Source: Vicinamibacteria bacterium (lineage in GTDB: Bacteria > Acidobacteriota > Vicinamibacteria > Vicinamibacterales > UBA8438). Taken from it: a DNA stretch of 64,000 nucleotides. Where the stretch lies: contig JAJEEU010000091.1 of NCBI GenBank assembly GCA_022820825.1, forward strand, positions 1 through 64,000. The letters are read 5' to 3'. The notes under the pieces are model-generated. The model ran no database searches and was not told where the DNA came from. It was given only the letters and a program-made list of their open reading frames with translations. Made by a program: the position numbers and the translations under genes. Each line of letters starts with the position of its first letter. Positions within the stretch are counted from its first letter, which is position 1. Shown here in pieces: positions 33,426 through 47,158 of this stretch.

Positions 33426-33524
33426 GCCGCGCACGGCGCAGCCCGGCCAGCGCGGCGCGGGGCTATGGGGTCCCCGCTAGCGCTGGCCGGGGGGCTTGGG
33501 GGCGCAGCCCCCATCTGGCAAAGC
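33426..33524 (+). repeat. Structured intergenic element, copy A (leader of glmS)
   Basis: About 99 nt with three predicted hairpins. P1: GCCGCGC (33426-33432) with GCGCAGC (33436-33442), six of seven pairs. P2: CCCGGCCAGCGC (33442-33453) with GCGCTGGCCGGG (33480-33491), 12 pairs, enclosing GCGGGG (33457-33462) with CCCCGC (33472-33477) around a 9-nt loop ending GGGGT. P3: TGGGGGC (33497-33503) with GCCCCCA (33507-33513), loop GCA. A conserved GGCAAAGC tail ends 29 nt before the glmS ATG. Copy B at 56777-56873 has the same architecture with different P2 bases. The structure is read from sequence; a role (cis RNA, transcription attenuation or merely REP-like repeat) is not known. Confidence 0.75.
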
Positions 33525-33553
33525 CGGGTATGCTGTCCTGAGGACAAGCGGTC

Positions 33554-35398
<1,845 letters not shown>

Positions 35399-35406
35399 AG
35401 CGGTCC

Positions 35407-37644
35407 GTGCAGTTCCTCGAGGAGCTCAATCCCGAACAGCGCCAGGCGGTGCTGCATGTCGACGGTCCGCTGCTGATCCTGGCGGGCGCGGGCTCCGGCA
35501 AGACGCGCGTCATCGCCTACCGCACGGCGTACCTCATCGGCGACGGTCACGCGGCGCCGGAAGAGGTGCTGGCCGTCACGTTCACGAACAAGGCCGCGGA
35601 GGAGATGCGCGAGCGGATCGAGCGGCTGCTCGGATCCCGGCAGCAGCGGCTCTGGCTGTCGACGTTTCACGCGTTCTGCGCGCGGCTGCTGCGGCGCGAG
35701 GCGCCCCTGGTCGACCTGTCGCGCAACTTCGTCATCTACGACTCGTCGGACCAGTTGGCGGTCGTGCGCCGGGCACTGGCCGAGCTCGGCATCGACGAGC
35801 GCATGACGAATCCGCGCGCCGTCCGGGCGCGCATCAGCGAGGCGAAGAACCGGATGGAGGACGCCGCGGATATCGCCGCGAGCGCCCGCGGCTTCCGGGA
35901 CGAGCAGCTCGCGCGCGTCTTCGAGCGCTACGAGGCGGCGCTCGCGGCCGCCAACGCCCTGGACTTTGACGACCTGCTGCTCAAGGCGGTGGCGTTGTTC
36001 AACTCGTCGGACGCGGCGCGCAGCCGCTACGGCGAACAGTTCCGCTACGTCATGGTCGACGAGTACCAGGACACGAACCGCCCGCAGTACGAGTTGATCC
36101 GGCAGCTTGCGGCCCACCGCAACCTGTGCGTGGTGGGCGACCCGGACCAGTCGATCTACAGGTGGCGCGGCGCCGACATCCGCAACATCCTGGACTTCGA
36201 GCAGGATTTCCCCGAAACCACCGTGGTCCGGCTGGAGCGCAACTACCGCTCCACGCAGATGATTCTGGACGCCGCCGGGGGCGTGATCAGCCGCAACCGC
36301 GGCCGCAAGGAGAAACGGCTGTGGACGGACCGTGCGGGGGGCGGGCCGATCGTCGTGCACCGCGCGCAGGACGAGCTGGAGGAGGCCGACTTCGCGGTCC
36401 GGCGGCTGCGGGCAGCGCTCGACCGCGGCGACGAATCGGTGGCCGTCCTGTACCGCACGAACGCACAGTCGCGGGCGATCGAGGACACGCTCCTGCGGGA
36501 GGGGCTCCCCTACCGCATCGTCGGCGGCGTCCGGTTCTACGAACGGAAGGAGATCAAGGACGCCCTGTCGTTCCTGAAGCTGGCCGTCGAGCCCGAGGAC
36601 GACGTCAGCATGCGGCGGGTCATCAACGTGCCGCCGCGCGGCATCGGCAAGGGGGTCATGGAGGCGCTCGAGCAACTCGGCGCCGCGGACGCCTCCGAAG
36701 GGCCGTTGTTCGGGGACGCCGGCGCCCCGCGTGCGCAGCCGTCGCTCTGGAAGCGGCTGGGGCGGGCGGTGGACGAACGGCTGGTGCCCACGCGGGCCGT
36801 GGCCGCGCTCGCCGGCTTCCGCACGCTGCTGCAGGAGCTGGCCGCGATTGCCGCCACGGAGTCCGCGTCGGTCACCCTGGAGCGGACCCTGCACCGCACG
36901 GGCTACCTGCAGGCGCTGGAGGAGGCAAACACCGAGGAAGCCGAGGGCCGTCTGGCCAACCTGGCCGAGCTGGTTTCGGCGGCCCGCGACTACGAGGTGC
37001 GCGAGGAGGAGGCCAGCCTGGCCGGCTTCATCGACCGCCTGTCGCTGCGTTCCGAGACGGACGACGAGCAAGGCGCCGCCGACGCCCGCATCTGGCTGAT
37101 GACGCTGCACGCCGCCAAGGGTCTGGAGTTTCCGCTGGTGATCATCTCCGGCATGGAGGAGGGCCTGTTCCCCCATGCGCGCTCGTCGGCCGACGACGCG
37201 GAGCTCGAGGAGGAGCGCCGGCTGTGCTACGTCGGGATGACCCGCGCCGAGTCGCAGCTCGTCCTGACCAGCGCCGCGCGGCGGCGGGTGTTCGGCGAGT
37301 ACCGGTCAACCGAGGCCTCCCGGTTTCTCGACGAGATTCCGCCCGAGCTCGTGGACATCGCGCCCGGCGCATCCTTCGCGCCGCCCGTGCGGCGCCGGTC
37401 CGGGTCGTTCGGGCGCCAGTGGGAGCGGTCCACGGATGCCGCGGCGCCGGAGTTCGACGACGCCGACGAGGATCAGTCAGCCGGCGGCGTGCGGCCGGGG
37501 ATGCGCGTCCGCCATGACAAGTTCGGCCTCGGCGTGGTCGCGGCGGTGGAGCCGGTAGCGGGCGACCTGAAGCTCACGGTGCGCTTCGAAGCCGTCGGGC
37601 ACAAGAAACTGATGGCGCGCTACGCGCGGCTGCGGCCGGCCTGA
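35407..37644 (+). CDS. pcrA: ATP-dependent DNA helicase, UvrD/PcrA type
   Basis: SF1A 3'-5' helicase for nucleotide-excision and mismatch repair and for clearing RecA or stalled complexes. 745 aa from GTG 35407, 8 nt after glmS. All motifs are present in order: QxxA (LNPEQRQAV), motif I LILAGAGSGKTRVIAYR, Ia TFTNKAAEEM, II VMVDEYQDTN, III GDPDQSIYRWRGAD, IV LERNYRS, V TLHAAKGLEFPLVIISGMEEGLFPH and VI EERRLCYVGMTRA. The C-terminal 50 residues (VRHDKFGLGVVAAVEP...LTVRFEAVGHKKLMARYARL) are the PcrA/UvrD Tudor-like RNA-polymerase-interaction module. Confidence 0.95.
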   Translation: MQFLEELNPEQRQAVLHVDGPLLILAGAGSGKTRVIAYRTAYLIGDGHAAPEEVLAVTFTNKAAEEMRERIERLLGSRQQRLWLSTFHAFCARLLRREAPLVDLSRNFVIYDSSDQLAVVRRALAELGIDERMTNPRAVRARISEAKNRMEDAADIAASARGFRDEQLARVFERYEAALAAANALDFDDLLLKAVALFNSSDAARSRYGEQFRYVMVDEYQDTNRPQYELIRQLAAHRNLCVVGDPDQSIYRWRGADIRNILDFEQDFPETTVVRLERNYRSTQMILDAAGGVISRNRGRKEKRLWTDRAGGGPIVVHRAQDELEEADFAVRRLRAALDRGDESVAVLYRTNAQSRAIEDTLLREGLPYRIVGGVRFYERKEIKDALSFLKLAVEPEDDVSMRRVINVPPRGIGKGVMEALEQLGAADASEGPLFGDAGAPRAQPSLWKRLGRAVDERLVPTRAVAALAGFRTLLQELAAIAATESASVTLERTLHRTGYLQALEEANTEEAEGRLANLAELVSAARDYEVREEEASLAGFIDRLSLRSETDDEQGAADARIWLMTLHAAKGLEFPLVIISGMEEGLFPHARSSADDAELEEERRLCYVGMTRAESQLVLTSAARRRVFGEYRSTEASRFLDEIPPELVDIAPGASFAPPVRRRSGSFGRQWERSTDAAAPEFDDADEDQSAGGVRPGMRVRHDKFGLGVVAAVEPVAGDLKLTVRFEAVGHKKLMARYARLRPA

Positions 37645-37672
37645 TGCCGCGCGTGACGGTGATCGGGGCGGT

Positions 37673-38395
37673 TCAGGAGTCGATGCCGGTGATGATCCAG
37701 CGACCCTCGATCATTCCGGATGCGCCGTTGAGCTCGACCCGCTGCAGGGTGATGACCATGGTCCGGTCTTCCTCGCTGCCGTCACGCTCCACGGCTGCGC
37801 TGATGGTGACTTCCTTGGTCAACAGCTCCCCTTCCAGGGCCTGGACGTCGATCGGCTCGTTCGGGTCGTAGGCGCTGACCGAAGCCACGGCGCTCTCGTC
37901 GGACAGGGCAGTCTCGGCGGCCGCCACCGCGCGCGAGTGGTCCTGCGACCCCTGGCGGAACCTGGTCCACTCCTCCTGGACGTCGCGATCGCGCGACCGG
38001 ACGTCCTCGTCGCCCCGCTCGGCCTCGATGACGCGGGCGATGGCATCGAGGTTGCCATCCTGGTACGCCTTCATCTCGGCGGCGAACTCCCTTTGCTCCT
38101 GCTGCGCCTGCGCCAGGGCGGCGGCCATCTCGCGCATGCGCAGGGGCCGGCGCTGCTCCTCGGTGATGGTCTCGACGTCGAAGCTGCCGACGGTGCCTTC
38201 CGTATCCGGGTTGAACGCCACCATGGAGATGCCGCCCAGGGTGGTCCGGTCGTTGAATCGCGAGGCCCTGAAGAAGCTGCTGATCAGCGCCTGCTCCTCG
38301 CCACCGCCGCCGCATGCAGCCAGTAATCCACCGAGGGCAAGAACCAGGGCGACGAGCAGGCTGATGTTGGCTTTCGACACGTTCCACCACGACAT
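37673..38395 (-). CDS. Predicted lipoprotein, function unknown
   Basis: 240 aa from ATG 38395, supported by GGGAGG 7 nt upstream. The N-terminus SKANISLLVALVLALGGLLAACGGGG is a lipoprotein signal (lipobox LAAC). The central third (RMREMAAALAQAQQEQREFAAEMKAYQDG) is predicted coiled coil, and the C-terminal part is beta-rich (TMVITLQRVELNGASGMIEGRWIITGI). I recognise no family. It lies 50 nt downstream of gyrA on the same strand and may be transcribed with the gyr genes. Confidence 0.75.
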   Translation of the reverse strand: MSWWNVSKANISLLVALVLALGGLLAACGGGGEEQALISSFFRASRFNDRTTLGGISMVAFNPDTEGTVGSFDVETITEEQRRPLRMREMAAALAQAQQEQREFAAEMKAYQDGNLDAIARVIEAERGDEDVRSRDRDVQEEWTRFRQGSQDHSRAVAAAETALSDESAVASVSAYDPNEPIDVQALEGELLTKEVTISAAVERDGSEEDRTMVITLQRVELNGASGMIEGRWIITGIDS

Positions 38396-38445
38396 GGTCT
38401 GCCTCCCCTCGAACCGCGCTGCCAGACGGTAGCCGCGGCCGGCGC

Positions 38446-40929
<2,484 letters not shown>

Positions 40930-40963
40930 GGGGTGCGGCAGTGCGACCGGGTCGGGTCGCGCT

Positions 40964-43480
<2,517 letters not shown>

Positions 43481-43494
43481 CTATGGATACTGCA

Positions 43495-44607
43495 TCAGAC
43501 GCGCATCGGCATGATGACGTAGGTGTAGTCGAACCCGCTGTCGCCGACCGGCCGCATGACCGCCTGGCTCATTTCGTCCTTGAACTCGAGGCGCACGCTG
43601 TCGGCCTCCGCAACGTTCAGGAAATCGAGGACGTACTGGGCGTTGAAGCAAACGTCGAGGGGATCCCCCGAGTACTCGACCGCAAGCGACTCGGTCGCCT
43701 CCCCCACTTCCGGGCTGCTCGACACGATGTCCATGGCGCCTTCCGTGAACTTGAACTTCACGGCGCGCGAGCGGTCGCTCGACAGCAGCGCCACCCTCCT
43801 GATCGCGTTCGTCAGCCGGTCTCGCTCGAACTCCACGACCTTGTCGTTCTGCTTCGGGATGACGCGGTCGTAGGCCGGAAACTGGGCGTCTATCACCCGC
43901 GAAACGAGCTGCCGCCCATCCACGTCGAAGAACAGGTGGTTCTCGCCGCACTCGTAGCGGATTTCCCCTTCTCCCTCCACCAGCAGCCGCGACAACTCCC
44001 ACAGCGTTTTCTTCGGCAGGATGGCCCGCGCCTCGTCCGCGGTCTCGTCCTGCGCCTCCCGCTTGGCCGACACGAGCGCCAGGCGGTGGCCGTCGGTAGC
44101 CACCAGGCACATCTCGTCGGGCCGCAGTATGAACAGCGCGCCGTTCAGGAAGTACCGGGTGTCCTCACCGGTGATCGCGAACTGCGTCCGCGCAACCATT
44201 TCGCGGACGGCATCCCCGGCCAGCATGACCGGCGGCGCGCCGCCGGACGCCGCCAGCGTCGGAAAATCCTCGCGCGGCAACGTCTGCATGCGCGAATCGA
44301 AGCTCTCGGCCGCCACCTTCACCGAGCCCTTGGCTTCCTGCCGGATCAGGATTTCCGTTTCCGGCAGCGCCCGCACGACCTCGTACAGCTTCTTCGCCGG
44401 AACGGTGACGGCGCCGGCTGTCGTGACCGTCGCCGCGCAGCCGCTGCGCAGCGACACCTCGAGATCGGTCGCCAGCAGGCGCACCTGCTCCCCTTCAGCC
44501 TCCAGCAGCACGTTCGCAAGCACCGGGATGGTGTTCTTACGCTCGACGATCCCTTGAAAAAGCTGCAATTCGCGCAGCAAATCGGTCTTGCGAACCTTTA
44601 GTTCCAT
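43495..44607 (-). CDS. dnaN: DNA polymerase III sliding clamp (beta subunit)
   Basis: Ring-shaped processivity clamp that tethers Pol III and other partners to DNA. 370 aa with the three-fold repeated clamp fold. Characteristic pieces are MELKVRKTDLLRELQLFQGIVERKNTIPVLANVLLEA at the start, ILPKKTLWELSRLL in the second domain and MSQAVMRPVGDSGFDYTYVIMPMRV at the end. The promoter at 44685-44713 is well placed. The gene is first in the leftward dnaN-gyrB-gyrA unit and follows dnaA after a 276-bp gap. Confidence 0.96.
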   Translation of the reverse strand: MELKVRKTDLLRELQLFQGIVERKNTIPVLANVLLEAEGEQVRLLATDLEVSLRSGCAATVTTAGAVTVPAKKLYEVVRALPETEILIRQEAKGSVKVAAESFDSRMQTLPREDFPTLAASGGAPPVMLAGDAVREMVARTQFAITGEDTRYFLNGALFILRPDEMCLVATDGHRLALVSAKREAQDETADEARAILPKKTLWELSRLLVEGEGEIRYECGENHLFFDVDGRQLVSRVIDAQFPAYDRVIPKQNDKVVEFERDRLTNAIRRVALLSSDRSRAVKFKFTEGAMDIVSSSPEVGEATESLAVEYSGDPLDVCFNAQYVLDFLNVAEADSVRLEFKDEMSQAVMRPVGDSGFDYTYVIMPMRV

Positions 44608-44883
44608 GTGCTGAGTGACCTCGGTTGCGGGAGTCGGGACCAGCGATCATGAAGCGATCATGATCTTTGGAAAGAACATGAAGAATTATAAACGAGATAT
44701 AGTCCCAAGACAAGTGTGGAAGATGTCCGCAAAGTATTGAAAACAGGAAATTTAGTCGCGTCCAGGCTGCGGATGCGCAAGCGCCGCGCGCAACGCGGCC
44801 TGCGGATGGCCGCGATTCCACCTCGGGCGTCGCGCCGCGCGCTGTGGGCCGTGTGGACGAGGGGGAGCCAACGCCGGTTTCCG
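44608..44883. other. dnaA-dnaN gap with AT-rich patch
   Basis: 276 bp. Bases about 44640-44760 are far richer in A+T than the surroundings and hold a direct repeat GCGATCATGA (44643-44652 and 44654-44663) and the palindrome GATCATGATC (44656-44665). A weak DnaA-box-like TGTGGAAGA (44715-44723, seven of nine against the reverse consensus) adjoins the dnaN promoter. This could be a DNA-unwinding element or simply the dnaN control region. Confidence 0.5.
44685..44713 (-). promoter_or_regulatory. sigma70-type promoter of dnaN
   Basis: On the minus strand, -35 TTGTCT (44708-44713, four of six) and a perfect -10 TATAAT (44685-44690) are separated by 17 bp. The predicted start lies about 70 nt before the dnaN ATG. 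A DnaA-box-like 9-mer lies directly upstream of the -35, which would suit control by DnaA. Confidence 0.6.
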
Positions 44884-45963
44884 CTAGTCGAACGACTGCT
44901 TGAAGCTGTTGATCAGCGTGTGGAAAGTCCGGTCCCGCTTGCACCGCTCGTCGATCTTGCGGATGGAGTGGATGACCGTCGAGTGATGCTTGCCGCCGAA
45001 GCTGCGCCCGATCTCCGGCAGCGAGGTGCGGTGGACGAGCGACTTCGAGAGATACATGGCGATCTGCCGCGGCAGCGTCACCGCCTTCGAGTTGTTGCGC
45101 GACTTCAGGTCGGAAACCTTCAGGTTGTAGTGGCCGGCCACGAGCTTCTGGACCATCTCGATCGTCACGACGCGGTCGTTGTGGCCGATGATGTCGCGGA
45201 GCACCTCTTCGGCGAGCGGCAACGACATGGGCGATCCCGTGAGCGAGGCGTACGCGATCAGCCGAATCAGCGACCCTTCGAGCTCGCGGACGTTCGACTT
45301 GATGCCGCCGGCTATGTAGAGCGCCACGTCGTCGGGCAGCGGAATGGCCTCGGCTTCCGCCTTCTTCTTCAGAATCGCCATCTTGGTTTCTAGGTCGGGC
45401 GGCTGGATGTCGGCAATCAGGCCCCACTCGAAACGGGATCGCAGCCGCTCCTCGAGCGACGGAATCTGGTGCGGCGGGCAGTCGCTGCTGATCACGATCT
45501 GCTTCTGCGCGTCGTACAGCGAGTTGAACGTGTGGAAGAACTCGGTCTGGGTGCCTTCCTTGCCGGCCAGGAACTGGATGTCGTCGACGAGCAGGACGTC
45601 GATGCTGCGGTAACGCGCGCGAAAGTCGAGAATGCGGTCGTAGCGCACCGAGTTGATCATCTCGTTCATGAACCGCTCGGAAGAGATGTACGTCAGCTTG
45701 ATATCCGGAAGATGCTGCAGGAGATACTGGCCGATCGCGTGCATGAGGTGCGTCTTGCCCAGTCCCACGCCGCCGTAGAGAAACAGCGGGTTGTACGAGC
45801 GCGACGGCGCCTCGGCGACAGCCAGGGCGGCAGCGTGAGCAAACTGGTTGGACGAGCCGACGACGAAGGAATCGAAGGTATAGCGGGCGCTCAGGCCCGC
45901 CGGGGTGCGTGCGGCGGCTTCCCGGCTGGTCTCGCCAACCGGCCCTTCGGGTTCCGGGATCAT
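44884..45963 (-). CDS. dnaA: Chromosomal replication initiator DnaA lacking domain I
   Basis: AAA+ initiator that binds DnaA boxes and melts oriC. 359 aa, about 90 shorter than usual. Domain III starts near residue 24 ([23 protein letters not shown]), with Walker [11 protein letters not shown] (64-73) and Walker [11 protein letters not shown]. Domain IV has the DNA-binding signature [16 protein letters not shown]. Only about 20 residues of linker precede domain III. An in-frame TGA at 46024-46026 (minus strand) closes the frame, and no ATG/GTG/TTG lies between it and ATG 45963. So the N-terminal domain that binds DnaB and self-associates is missing, and I found no domain-I-like sequence in the other frames just upstream. 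It is divergent from rpmH. Confidence 0.93.
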   Translation of the reverse strand: MIPEPEGPVGETSREAAARTPAGLSARYTFDSFVVGSSNQFAHAAALAVAEAPSRSYNPLFLYGGVGLGKTHLMHAIGQYLLQHLPDIKLTYISSERFMNEMINSVRYDRILDFRARYRSIDVLLVDDIQFLAGKEGTQTEFFHTFNSLYDAQKQIVISSDCPPHQIPSLEERLRSRFEWGLIADIQPPDLETKMAILKKKAEAEAIPLPDDVALYIAGGIKSNVRELEGSLIRLIAYASLTGSPMSLPLAEEVLRDIIGHNDRVVTIEMVQKLVAGHYNLKVSDLKSRNNSKAVTLPRQIAMYLSKSLVHRTSLPEIGRSFGGKHHSTVIHSIRKIDERCKRDRTFHTLINSFKQSFD

Positions 45964-46198
45964 GGCCGCGTCACCGATTGTGCGCTCCTGCTCTTTCTCC
46001 GCGGCATGCGCGGGCCATGGTAATCACGCGCAACACCTGTGACGACGGCCGTTCCGCGCGGCGGGCGGCGCTACCCCCTCACGAACCGCGAACGACACCC
46101 AGGCCCGGGTGCCCTCGCGGCGAATCCGCTTGCCGGTGCCCGCTCAGGCCGCTCGAAACAGCGGATCCAGCCCCAAAACAAGGGCTGTTTCAACATTT

Positions 46199-46218
46199 TT
46201 TTCCACAGGTGTGGAAAA
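46199..46218. promoter_or_regulatory. Inverted pair of DnaA-box-like 9-mers
   Basis: TTTTCCACA-GG-TGTGGAAAA is a 20-bp palindrome whose halves are each a one-mismatch DnaA box facing each other. It could act in initiation, in dnaA autoregulation, or both. Confidence 0.55.
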
Positions 46219-46307
46219 CTGCAACAGGAAGATGCGCGCCTGCCTGGGCGGGAATGTAACATGTTCGTTTCGGGGGCGCAAACGAAAGCGGCCGGCCGCC
46301 GCCGCCG

Positions 46308-46337
46308 TTGACACTGTCTGCGGCCGTTTTCTATGAT
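46308..46337 (+). promoter_or_regulatory. sigma70-type promoter of the rpmH operon
   Basis: A perfect -35 TTGACA (46308-46313) and -10 TATGAT (46332-46337, five of six) have 18-bp spacing. The predicted start lies about 30 nt before the rpmH ATG at 46373. It should drive rpmH-rnpA-yidD-yidC-jag and perhaps the genes beyond. Confidence 0.68.
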
Positions 46338-46372
46338 AGGCGGCTCACAAGTGGTGGGAGACACCGACAGGG

Positions 46373-46510
46373 ATGAAGCGTACATACCAGCCGAACCGCC
46401 GCCGCCGCGCGCGCACGCACGGATTCCGCAAGCGGATGAGCACCAAGAACGGCCGTCTCATCCTGAAGCATCGGCGCGCCAAGGGTCGTAAGCGGCTGAC
46501 AGTCTCTTGA
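46373..46510 (+). CDS. rpmH: 50S ribosomal protein L34
   Basis: 45 aa, [21 protein letters not shown] at the start and [13 protein letters not shown] at the end, the universal L34 pattern. A small basic protein of the large ribosomal subunit. It is first in the rightward operon from the origin, with its own strong promoter 35-65 nt upstream. Its stop TGA overlaps the TTG start of rnpA. Confidence 0.98.
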   Translation: MKRTYQPNRRRRARTHGFRKRMSTKNGRLILKHRRAKGRKRLTVS

Positions 46511-46851
46511 TCCATGCGCTGACCCGTCGCGAGCGCCTGCAGCGCCGGCCGGAGTTCCTAGCCGTGCAGCGGCAGGGGTTCCGCACGCGGGGGCGGTACC
46601 TGACACTGTTCGTCCTGCCGAACCGCCGGGACGTGAGCCGTCTGGGAGTCATCGCAACACGCCGGATGGGCGGAGCGGTTCGCCGCAACCGCCACAAGCG
46701 TCTGGCGCGGGAGCTGTTCCGTCTCAACAAGGGGCCTGGCGGGTTCGACATCGTCGTGCTGCCGCACCGCAGATTCAGCGATGCGCCGTTCCTCACTCTG
46801 CAGGCGGACTATCGGTCCACGCTCCGCCGTGGACAGCGTTCCCATGGCTGA
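46507..46851 (+). CDS. rnpA: Ribonuclease P protein component
   Basis: Protein cofactor of RNase P, which matures the 5' end of tRNAs. 114 aa. The conserved RNR-type signature is [17 protein letters not shown], and [15 protein letters not shown] and [10 protein letters not shown] are also typical. The frame offers only TTG 46507 as a start (TTGA overlap with the rpmH stop), a tightly coupled arrangement. Its end overlaps the yidD start by 8 nt. Confidence 0.95.
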   Translation: MIHALTRRERLQRRPEFLAVQRQGFRTRGRYLTLFVLPNRRDVSRLGVIATRRMGGAVRRNRHKRLARELFRLNKGPGGFDIVVLPHRRFSDAPFLTLQADYRSTLRRGQRSHG

Positions 46852-47137
46852 CGTGCGCCGCGTCGCGGCTTGGCTCGGAGGGCTGCCGGCGGCCGCGGCG
46901 CTGGGGCTCATCGCGGCGTACAAAACCCTCTTTTCACCTCTGTTTACGGGATCGTGCCGCTTCGTGCCGTCGTGCTCGACGTATGCACGGGACGCGGTGC
47001 TGCTGCATGGTGCGCTGAAGGGCGGCTGGCTGGCGCTGCGGCGCCTGGCGCGCTGCCATCCGCTCTGCTCCGGAGGCCTCGACCAGGTGCCGCTCCCGGC
47101 GCGCACTTCCGTTCCGGGTCCGCGCAAGTCGGGCTGA
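46844..47137 (+). CDS. yidD: Membrane protein insertion efficiency factor
   Basis: 97 aa. The conserved block YKTLFSPLFTGSCRFVPSCSTYARDAV...GGWLALRRLARCHPLCSGGLDQVP identifies YidD, a small membrane-associated protein encoded between rnpA and yidC that assists YidC insertion. ATG 46844 overlaps the rnpA end (ATGGCTGA). There is an N-terminal amphipathic/hydrophobic helix, WLGGLPAAAALGLIAAY. Confidence 0.95.
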   Translation: MADVRRVAAWLGGLPAAAALGLIAAYKTLFSPLFTGSCRFVPSCSTYARDAVLLHGALKGGWLALRRLARCHPLCSGGLDQVPLPARTSVPGPRKSG

Positions 47138-47158
47138 GCGCACACCCACGACGGGACC

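Larger units (their letters stand above)
45964..46372. other. dnaA-rpmH gap, candidate oriC
   Basis: 409 bp between the divergent dnaA and rpmH genes, the classical origin location. It holds an inverted pair of 9-mers, TTTTCCACA (46199-46207) and TGTGGAAAA (46210-46218), each one mismatch from the DnaA box TTATCCACA and separated by GG. A run of seven T directly precedes the first. The rpmH promoter lies at its right end. Genes on both sides point away from it. No coding sequence is credible here. Few canonical boxes are visible, so the call is provisional. Confidence 0.5.

Noticed and set aside
33420..33553. glmS ribozyme/riboswitch in front of glmS
   Set aside because: The leader is only about 134 bp and consists of the three-hairpin element that also precedes atpH; I see no glmS ribozyme core.
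46027..46372. Hidden DnaA domain I in another frame upstream of dnaA
   Set aside because: Translations of the minus-strand frames upstream are Arg/Pro-rich and show no domain-I-like pattern.
46039..46385. Small ORFs in the candidate origin region
   Set aside because: Overlapping frames on both strands, no ribosome-binding sites, and no family-like content.
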